In this document: one piece after another, positions 57,434-64,000 of the stretch
Layout: each line of letters starts with the position of its first letter
How positions within the stretch are numbered: the first letter of the stretch is position 1
Assembly (NCBI RefSeq): GCF_003947455.1
Contig: NZ_QHJH01000008.1
Span: 1 to 64,000 of the forward strand
Direction: 5' to 3'
DNA: 64,000 nt
From: Streptomyces sp. WAC 04229
Lineage (GTDB): Bacteria; Actinomycetota; Actinomycetes; Streptomycetales; Streptomycetaceae
Made by a program: the position numbers and the translations under genes
Notes under the pieces: generated by a model
The model's input: only the letters and a program-made list of their open reading frames with translations
Databases searched by the model: none
Told to the model about the DNA's origin: nothing

Positions 57434-59020
57434 ATGGACTCGGGGTGGGGTGTGCGCGTTTTCGGCAAGGCGGTTGGCGCCTGTGTTGGGATGGCGGTGA
57501 TCGTGGCCGCCGTGCCTGGTGGTGCACACGCCCAACCGGTGGCCGCACCGGCGGCGGCATGTGCGGGAAGCGGCCAGGACTTCAACGGCGATGGCCTTTT
57601 TGATGTGGTCGTCGCGGACCCGCAGGCGACGGTCGACGGGGTGCCTCAGGCGGGGCTGGTCCGCGTGATCTACGGCGGGGGCAAGGGGACGTCGGAGATC
57701 TCGCAAGCCCTGCCCGAAGACGCTGCCGCACCTGAGCGCGGGGACCAGTTCGGCTTCTCGTGGGCGGTGCGCGATGCCGATGGGGACGCCTGCGCGGACC
57801 TGGTCGTGGGGGTGCCCTACGAGGACGTGGTCGTCGACGGCGCGAACCAGCTCGATGCGGGTGCCGTGTACGTGTACCACGGCTCCGCGACCGGCCTGGG
57901 GACTCCAGGCGCGCGCATCGACAACTGGACACAGCACGTGATCAACGCCGGAGCTCTGACCGAGGCCGGCGACCTGTTCGGCTATTCACTGGCGTCCGGG
58001 ACCGCCGCTTCCGGTCAGCCGTGGCTCGCCATCGGCGTGCCGGGCGAAGACCTGACGTCGGACAATGTCGTGCGGCCCGAGGCCGGGGCGGTCGAATACC
58101 TGCAGGGCTCGACCGTGTGCGGCATCACTCAGGACACCCCCAGTGTGCCCGGTGCTGTCGAGGCTTACGACCGCATGGGCAGCTCGCTGACTGGAACCCA
58201 TCGCTACTTCGCTGTGGGCAGTCCGGGTGAGGCGATCGGGACCCAGGAGTTCGCGGGCATGGCGACCGTGTTCAGTCATACGCTGGAGAACGGCTGTCCC
58301 AAGCCGCTGGTTGGCCTGGACCAGGCCGGGGCGAGCGACGGGATGCCCGGCACCGCGGAGGCAGGCGACCAGTTCGCCACGTCGGTCAGCATGGACAACT
58401 ACCGTCCCGCTGACGAGACCTACAACTCGGACGCGATGCTGGCGATCGGTGTTCCGGGGGAGTCCGTCGGCGAGGTCCCCAGCGCCGGCATGGTGTCCGT
58501 GGTGCGCATCCAGCCGACCGGCGCCGTCAGCACCTTGGCGACCATCGACGCGACGGTGGCGGACGTCGAAGGCGATCCGGCCTCCGGTGACTTCTTCGGC
58601 CAGCGGGTGACACTCGCGAACAGGGACGCCTCCGTGGTCACGGGCCCCGCGACGGCGCGCCTGGCAGTGGCCGTCCCCGGCCGGGATGTCGGAGCCGCCA
58701 AGGACGCCGGGGTCGTTCAGGTCTTCAAACCGCTGGACGCTTCGCTCGGCTCAACGGACAAGATTCTGTCCCGCGCGGCCTCGGGGAGCCTGCTTCCCGG
58801 GGTCGCGACGGCACGGGACTACCTGGGTACCAGCCTGCGCTCCGGGGCGAACATGCTGTACGTGGGCGTGCCCTACAGCAAGGAACCGGCGACCAGCAAG
58901 GGCGCCCTCTACTCCTTGACCTGGGCTGCGGTGGACGCCGACCAAGGCACAGCGACTCTCTACCGGCCGGGCGCGGGCGGCATTCCCGATGCCGGCACGT
59001 CCTTCGGCATAGTCGGGTGA
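57434..59020 (+). CDS. Secreted FG-GAP/VCBS repeat protein
   Basis: 528 aa with a signal peptide (hydrophobic stretch about residues 12-30, cleavage after GGAHA). The rest consists of about six FG-GAP (integrin alpha-like beta-propeller) repeats such as DFNGDGLFDVVVADP, DQFGFSWAVRDADGDACADLVVGVP and GDLFGYSLASG...WLAIGVPGE. Such proteins are surface or adhesion modules. The start is uncertain: ATG 57434 lacks a ribosome site and nearby GTGs are possible. Its stop overlaps the next gene (GTGA at 59017-59020), so these genes form one operon. Confidence 0.82.
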   Translation: MDSGWGVRVFGKAVGACVGMAVIVAAVPGGAHAQPVAAPAAACAGSGQDFNGDGLFDVVVADPQATVDGVPQAGLVRVIYGGGKGTSEISQALPEDAAAPERGDQFGFSWAVRDADGDACADLVVGVPYEDVVVDGANQLDAGAVYVYHGSATGLGTPGARIDNWTQHVINAGALTEAGDLFGYSLASGTAASGQPWLAIGVPGEDLTSDNVVRPEAGAVEYLQGSTVCGITQDTPSVPGAVEAYDRMGSSLTGTHRYFAVGSPGEAIGTQEFAGMATVFSHTLENGCPKPLVGLDQAGASDGMPGTAEAGDQFATSVSMDNYRPADETYNSDAMLAIGVPGESVGEVPSAGMVSVVRIQPTGAVSTLATIDATVADVEGDPASGDFFGQRVTLANRDASVVTGPATARLAVAVPGRDVGAAKDAGVVQVFKPLDASLGSTDKILSRAASGSLLPGVATARDYLGTSLRSGANMLYVGVPYSKEPATSKGALYSLTWAAVDADQGTATLYRPGAGGIPDAGTSFGIVG

Positions 59021-62000
59021 ACACGATCATGAAGTCCATACCAAGACCTGGCAGACGCAAACGCAGCCGCTCCCGCCGAGTCGTGACCGTGACGGCGGTC
59101 TCCGCGGTCCTGGCCACCGGACTCGGTGTGGTGCCGATCGGATCCGCGGAGCCGGCCCCCGCCCAAGCAGCCGATCAGAACGGCCCGGCAGCCGCGCCCG
59201 ACACGCATACGGCCCAGCGCGAAGCCGCGTCCAGCGGCGAGAGCGTAGAAGTGCTGGACCTGCGCTCCGAGCGCAGCACCACGGTGGCCAACCCCGACGG
59301 AACGTTCACCCAGACGGAATCCGTGCAGCCGGTGCGCACCCGCAAGAACGGTGCCTGGCAGGCGATCGACACCACACTGGAACGCAGCTCCGACGGCAGC
59401 TGGGGCCCCAAGGCCGCAGTCAGCACGATGTCCTTTTCCGGAGGCGGCGACAGGACCTTCGCGCGGATCGAGAAGGACGGCCGGGAACTGGCCCTGTCCT
59501 GGCCCCAAGACCTGCCTGAACCGCAGGTCGAGGGATCGACGGCCACCTACGCCGACGTGCTGCCCGGCGTGGACCTGCGCCTGCACGCGGACGCCGAAGG
59601 CTTCTCGCACATCCTGGTCGTCAAGGACGCAAAGGCGGCGACCAACCCCGACCTCACGCGTCTCGAACTCCCCGTGCGCGCCCACAACCTGGATCTGACG
59701 GCGACGCAGACCGGTACGGTCGAAGCACGCGACGCCTCGGGCTCCGGCGTGGTCTTCGAGGCACCGAAGCCCTTGATGTGGGACTCGAGCCACCCCGCGG
59801 AAGACACCGACACCGGGGGCGTGCAGACACAGAGCCTCGCAGCCGACGACTCCTCCGACGCGGGTTCAACCCCGCCCGACGGCGCGCAGGTGGCCGACGT
59901 AGCGGTAGACGTGTCCGACGGCGTGCTGGCCCTGGAGCCGGACACCGATCTGCTCACGAGCAGTGAGACGACGTACCCGGTGTACATCGACCCGGTCGTC
60001 AAGACGGCGAACCGCTCCGCATGGACGATGGTGTCGTCCTACCACTCCTCCGCCGAATTCTGGAAGTTCGGCGACGATGAAGGTGTCGGGCGCTGTCCCT
60101 CCAACGTGTCCTATCGGTGCTCTTCGACCAACGACGTCAAACGGCAGTTCTTCGCGCTGCCCACCGGTGCCTTCGAGGACAAGGACATCATCTCGGCGGA
60201 GTTCGCCGTGACGATGGTGCACACCTACAGCGACAGCGGCCGGTCGGTGCAACTGGGCCGGGTCAACTCCAACGGCGCCAGCGCCATCAACTCCGGCACC
60301 AACTGGGGGAACCAGCCCTCCCTGAAGGAGAACCTCGCCTCGCAGTCACCGACCAACCCGGCCGGTTCCTGCACCAGCACCAACCAGAACGTCCGGTTCA
60401 ACGTCAAAAGCACCCTGCAGAAGGCGTCGACCTACGGCTGGGACACCACGACGTTCCGGCTCGCCGCCGGAAGCGAGAGCGACTACTCGTACTGGAAACG
60501 GTTCTGCGGCAACGCCAACCTTGAGGTGAAGTACAACCGGCCGCCCGCGCAGTCACCCATGAGCGATTTGCGCATGGCACCGGGAGGCAACTGCGAGTAC
60601 GGGCGCGCCACGGACCACTACGTCTCCGCCCCGCCGAAGCTGACCGCTGTCATCCGGGACTACGACCACGGCGACGTGGGAGGGAACTCGGAGCGGCTGC
60701 AGGCTCAGTTCCGGGTCTGGTGGACCGTCGGGGGCACCACGTACAACCACTACGCGACCACTGCGGCCAAGAGCACCGTGGACAGTTCCTGGAGTGACCA
60801 GACAGGAGTGGCGACCTTCACCTACACCGTGGGATCCGACCTGGCCGGGGACGGCCAAGCCGGTTTCACCGTCCCGCAGAACGCGGTGATCGGTTGGACG
60901 GTCCGCGGCCACGACGGCACCTCCTATGGCGCCTGGAGCCTGGACGGTGACGCTACCCGCTGCGAGTTCATCTACGACGCGACCGTCCCCAAGGCCCCGG
61001 TCGTGACGTCCGACCGCTACCCCGATGATGAACAGTGGCACGCAGGCGTCGGCGACTACGGCACCTTCACCTTCGACTCGCCCTCATCGGACGTGGCCGC
61101 CTACCGCTACCGGTTCAAGGGTGAGAGCTGGAAGTACGTGAACGCCGCCAGCCTCGGCGGCCCGGCGAAGACCACCTGGATGCCACCGGACGAGGGACCG
61201 ATGTTCGTCGACGTCCTCGCAGTGGACGACGCCGGCAACGCGCAGAAGACGCCGACCACGCACTCGTTCAACGTCGGCGACGGACGCGCTCCTACGGCCG
61301 GATGGAGCCTGGGCGATGCCGCCGGTTCCACGCAGGCGGTCGGCATCGGTGCCTCTCCGGCTGCGGCCGCCGGAAACGGCGTGACCTTCGGACGGACAGG
61401 CCCCCTGGGCGGCGCGGACACCGCTGTGGCCCTTGACGGCTCGGCCGGCGGCTACCTCGATGCCGGAGCCTCGGCCGTGGACACCGGATCGACGTTCTCG
61501 GTGAGTGCCTGGGTCCAACTGGCCGAGCGACCCGACGGCGACGTCACGGTCGTCAGCCAGGACGGTGTCGCCCAGCCGGGCTTCGACCTGGGCTACGACG
61601 CGGACACGCAGTCCTGGACCTTCTCCATCCCCGTCTCCGACATGCAGACCATGGGCAGCTGGACGGTGTCCGGCGCAAAGGCGGTACCCGGAACCTGGAC
61701 CCACCTCATCGGCAGCTACGACGACGTCACAGGCAACATGAGCCTGTTCGTCAACGGCGACCTGATCGAGAAGGCCGTGAAGGCCCGACACACCGTCTGG
61801 AGCGCGGACGGCGCCCTTCAGATCGGACGGAAGATCGCCCTGGACGGCTACACCAACCACCTCAAGGGCGGCGTCGCGGACGTCAAGCTGTACGACCGGG
61901 TGATCACCTTGGCGGAAGGGCTCAGCCTCGGCGGAGTCCCCGTCCGCCAGCTGGCCTACTGGCAGGTTGACAGCGCCGCAGCCGGCGTCTCCCCGGACGC

Positions 62001-62685
62001 ACACGGCGGCCCCGGCCTGACGCTGGGCGGACAGGCCGCGATCTATCTGCCCGACGACTCCTGTGATCCAGCGCTCGACCCCGAGTGCACCCTCCCGGCC
62101 GAACCGCTGTGGGGCGACGGACACCTCCAACTCGACGGCACAACCGGCTATGCAGCGCGCGACGCCGGCTTGCTGGCTGAGCAGGACGGGTTCACGCTCA
62201 CAGGCAGGGCACGGCTCGCCGCCGCCCTGCCCACCCGGGACCAGACGGTTGTCTCCCTTGCCGGTACGGGCAACAGCGCCGTGACCGTCAAGTACCTGGC
62301 CTCGGCCCAACGCTGGGCCATGGTCACCACGGAAGGGACCGGAGCCACCGCCAAGTCCACGACGACCCTGGCGACCGGCACCCTGCCCAGCAGCGAAGGC
62401 AAGGGTGATCACCTGGCCCTGGTCTACTCGGCGGTCTTCGGAGACGTGCGGCTCTACGTCAACGGCACCCTGGCCGCCACGACGGCCTGGGACAACACCT
62501 GGGACTTCACCACCACGTCCCTGCAGGTCGGACGATCCCTCGACGGGACAGTGGCAGGCGGATACTTCGCCGGTGCTCTCGACGAGCTCCGCGTCTTCGC
62601 CGGCGACCTGGACACCAGCGTCGTCGCACAGGTGAGCCGCCTGCCCGCCGGCTCGAGTATCGGGGAGCCGGACGTGGCGACCTGA
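59017..62685 (+). CDS. Large secreted protein with DNRLRE-like and two LamG domains
   Basis: 1222 aa, exported by a basic N-terminus plus hydrophobic segment (about residues 24-48). A region about 50-330 has DNRLRE/wall-associated style blocks (TYADVLPGVDLRLHADAEGFSHILVV; PVYIDPVV), then an Ig-like/beta segment and two LamG/concanavalin-like domains (about 765-970 and 1015-1215, each with WTHLIGSYDD- or DHLALVYSA-like and LFVNG or LYVNGTL motifs). It is typical of the adhesive partners of polymorphic toxins. GTG 59017 overlaps the preceding stop; ATG 59029 is the alternative start. Confidence 0.82.
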   Translation: MNTIMKSIPRPGRRKRSRSRRVVTVTAVSAVLATGLGVVPIGSAEPAPAQAADQNGPAAAPDTHTAQREAASSGESVEVLDLRSERSTTVANPDGTFTQTESVQPVRTRKNGAWQAIDTTLERSSDGSWGPKAAVSTMSFSGGGDRTFARIEKDGRELALSWPQDLPEPQVEGSTATYADVLPGVDLRLHADAEGFSHILVVKDAKAATNPDLTRLELPVRAHNLDLTATQTGTVEARDASGSGVVFEAPKPLMWDSSHPAEDTDTGGVQTQSLAADDSSDAGSTPPDGAQVADVAVDVSDGVLALEPDTDLLTSSETTYPVYIDPVVKTANRSAWTMVSSYHSSAEFWKFGDDEGVGRCPSNVSYRCSSTNDVKRQFFALPTGAFEDKDIISAEFAVTMVHTYSDSGRSVQLGRVNSNGASAINSGTNWGNQPSLKENLASQSPTNPAGSCTSTNQNVRFNVKSTLQKASTYGWDTTTFRLAAGSESDYSYWKRFCGNANLEVKYNRPPAQSPMSDLRMAPGGNCEYGRATDHYVSAPPKLTAVIRDYDHGDVGGNSERLQAQFRVWWTVGGTTYNHYATTAAKSTVDSSWSDQTGVATFTYTVGSDLAGDGQAGFTVPQNAVIGWTVRGHDGTSYGAWSLDGDATRCEFIYDATVPKAPVVTSDRYPDDEQWHAGVGDYGTFTFDSPSSDVAAYRYRFKGESWKYVNAASLGGPAKTTWMPPDEGPMFVDVLAVDDAGNAQKTPTTHSFNVGDGRAPTAGWSLGDAAGSTQAVGIGASPAAAAGNGVTFGRTGPLGGADTAVALDGSAGGYLDAGASAVDTGSTFSVSAWVQLAERPDGDVTVVSQDGVAQPGFDLGYDADTQSWTFSIPVSDMQTMGSWTVSGAKAVPGTWTHLIGSYDDVTGNMSLFVNGDLIEKAVKARHTVWSADGALQIGRKIALDGYTNHLKGGVADVKLYDRVITLAEGLSLGGVPVRQLAYWQVDSAAAGVSPDAHGGPGLTLGGQAAIYLPDDSCDPALDPECTLPAEPLWGDGHLQLDGTTGYAARDAGLLAEQDGFTLTGRARLAAALPTRDQTVVSLAGTGNSAVTVKYLASAQRWAMVTTEGTGATAKSTTTLATGTLPSSEGKGDHLALVYSAVFGDVRLYVNGTLAATTAWDNTWDFTTTSLQVGRSLDGTVAGGYFAGALDELRVFAGDLDTSVVAQVSRLPAGSSIGEPDVAT

Positions 62686-62783
62686 TCGCCCCGGAGCGGG
62701 TGCCCGGCCACGGCCGGGCGCCCCTCTTCGCCGGCCCCCTGACGTCCGCGGCGTGCCCGCGCCCCTGCTCACCTGGAGCTGTC

Positions 62784-64000
62784 ATGCGCTCAACCTCCTG
62801 GAGACTCAGCGCCGCCAGACGCGTCGCCGCCACCCTGGGCCTGGCCCTCGCTGTGTCCCTGCTGCCACAGATCAGCCCTCTGCCCGCCGACGCGCAGGCC
62901 GCAGGGCTGGACCGGCTGCCCACACAGACGGACCTTGACCACCCCGTGGACGGGAAGAACCTCAAGCCCGAGAGGTACAAGAAGCCGGACCCGGCACGCA
63001 AGGCCGCCGTTACGGAGGCGGACAAGCACGCGTGGCCGATTGCGGGCCGAGCCAAGGTCGAGGTGGGCGCCAAGGCCCAACGGGCAGGGAAACTGCCGAT
63101 ACGGATCGCGAAGACAGGCGCTGCGAGCCCCACGGCGGTCGAAGTGGCCGTTGCGGACCACGGCACGGCGGAACGAGCCGGCATCGACGGAACCCTGATG
63201 ACCGTGGCCCGCGCTGACGGCCAGCACAAACCGGGCACGGTGAAGCTGTCCGTGGACTACGCACCGTTCGCTGCAGCCTACGGCGGGGACTACTCCTCCC
63301 GCCTCCGCCTGGTGCAATACCCGGCATGCGTTCTGACCAGCCCGGAAAAGACCGCCTGCACCAAGCCGGTCCCGCTGGAATCGGACAACGACACCAGGAC
63401 TCGCACCCTCACCGCCACCACCCGGGTGACGGCCGGGGCAGCCGGCGCCGGTACCAGCGCGGCGCCCACCGTCCTGGCGGCCACCGCCGGTGACTCCGGC
63501 GCGCAGGGCAGCTACACGGCGACCTCCCTGGCCCCGTCCTCGAAGTGGAGCGTGTCCAACTCGTCGGGTGCCTTCACCTGGTCCTACCCGATCACCACGC
63601 CGCCCGTGCCGGGGGGCCTCGCCCCCGAGGTGGGGCTGAGCTACAACTCCCAGTCGATCGACGGCCAGACGTCTGCCACGAACAACCAGGGTTCCTGGAT
63701 CGGCCAGGGCTTCTCCTACGAGCCGGGCTACATCGAGCGCCGCTACAAGGCGTGCGCCGACGACGGCCACGACGACACCAACGGCGACCAGTGCTGGGGC
63801 ACCGACAACGCCACCATCTCGATCGCCGGGGGCGCCTCCGGAGAGCTGATCAAGGACGACAAGACCGGCGAGTGGCGTATCAGCTCCGACGACTTCTCGA
63901 AGATCGAGAAGCTGACCGGTGCGAGCAACGGTGACGCCGACGGAGAGTACTGGAAGGTCACCGACACCGACGGTACGCAGTTCTTCTTCGGGCTCAACCA
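62784..64000 (+). CDS. RHS-repeat/polymorphic toxin-type secreted protein (3' end cut by window)
   Basis: Open from ATG 62784 to the window edge, 405 codons seen. A GGAG ribosome site lies about 6 bases upstream. The N-terminus is a secretion signal (RRVAATLGLALAVSLLPQ). It then reads like the N-terminal part of Streptomyces RHS-associated proteins: TWSYPITTPPVPGG, LAPEVGLSYNSQSIDGQTSATNNQGSWIGQGF and CADDGHDDTNGDQCWGTDNAT, the entry to the sugar-barrel/RHS shell. The RHS core and the C-terminal toxin domain, with any immunity gene, lie beyond the window. 98 bp after the LamG gene, same strand. Confidence 0.85.
   Translation, partial: MRSTSWRLSAARRVAATLGLALAVSLLPQISPLPADAQAAGLDRLPTQTDLDHPVDGKNLKPERYKKPDPARKAAVTEADKHAWPIAGRAKVEVGAKAQRAGKLPIRIAKTGAASPTAVEVAVADHGTAERAGIDGTLMTVARADGQHKPGTVKLSVDYAPFAAAYGGDYSSRLRLVQYPACVLTSPEKTACTKPVPLESDNDTRTRTLTATTRVTAGAAGAGTSAAPTVLAATAGDSGAQGSYTATSLAPSSKWSVSNSSGAFTWSYPITTPPVPGGLAPEVGLSYNSQSIDGQTSATNNQGSWIGQGFSYEPGYIERRYKACADDGHDDTNGDQCWGTDNATISIAGGASGELIKDDKTGEWRISSDDFSKIEKLTGASNGDADGEYWKVTDTDGTQFFFGLN

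Noticed and set aside
1-64000. tRNA, rRNA or CRISPR arrays
   Set aside because: I saw no cloverleaf-type tRNA sequence, rRNA segment or regularly spaced direct repeats at CRISPR scale.

Overview
This is high-GC actinobacterial DNA, almost certainly Streptomyces. The codon use is strongly GC-biased, GTG/TTG starts are common, intrinsic terminators mostly lack U-tracts, and the housekeeping set (SepH, CutRS, DUF3071/3093/3159/3710/4193 proteins, actinobacterial ferrochelatase) is streptomycete.

Layout. (1) 1-1896: chromosomal flank with a phosphodiesterase-type hydrolase cut by the left edge, then thymidine kinase. (2) 1915-27241: a moenomycin-family phosphoglycolipid cluster. The order GT3-GT2-GT5, ABC exporter pair, O5-N5, M5-GT4-K5-H5-GT1-F5-E5, ABC half-transporter pair, followed by an aminolevulinate synthase and an acyl-CoA ligase, fits the known moe pathway: MoeO5 joins farnesyl diphosphate to 3-phosphoglycerate, MoeN5 extends the chain to C25, five glycosyltransferases build the sugar, E5/F5/H5/K5/M5 tailor it, and ALAS plus ligase make the C5N A-ring. 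One gene I do not recall from the described moe clusters, a short class II terpene-cyclase-like protein (7455-8534), lies directly upstream of moeO5. It is the best candidate for new chemistry here, possibly cyclisation of the lipid chain. The only TTA (bldA-dependent) codon I found in the cluster is in moeE5, and no regulator gene is present. (3) 27293-53xxx: core chromosome with a VOC protein, rhodanese, SepH, an FAD-linked oxidase, MFS transporter, ferrochelatase, inositol monophosphatase, CutRS, dUTPase, KdpDE, a pair of TrkA/RCK proteins, a KimA-like potassium transporter and a TRAM-domain RNA methyltransferase. Much of this follows the M. tuberculosis order Rv2689c-Rv2701c, with CutRS, an orphan ABC ATPase and KdpDE added. 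Three potassium systems sit within about 9 kb.

(4) 54042-64000: an accessory, lower-GC and partly decayed region. It holds a ribbon-helix-helix/Doc toxin-antitoxin pair with a palindromic operator, a glycerophosphodiesterase lipoprotein, an IS5-type transposase relic, a pseudogene with two in-frame stops, and then three large secreted-protein genes (FG-GAP repeat, LamG, RHS/polymorphic-toxin type). The last of these runs off the right edge.

Limits: all family names come from reading motifs and gene order by eye. No database search was run, so moe gene symbols are assigned by family plus order. Starts were chosen from Shine-Dalgarno sequences, overlaps and domain boundaries.
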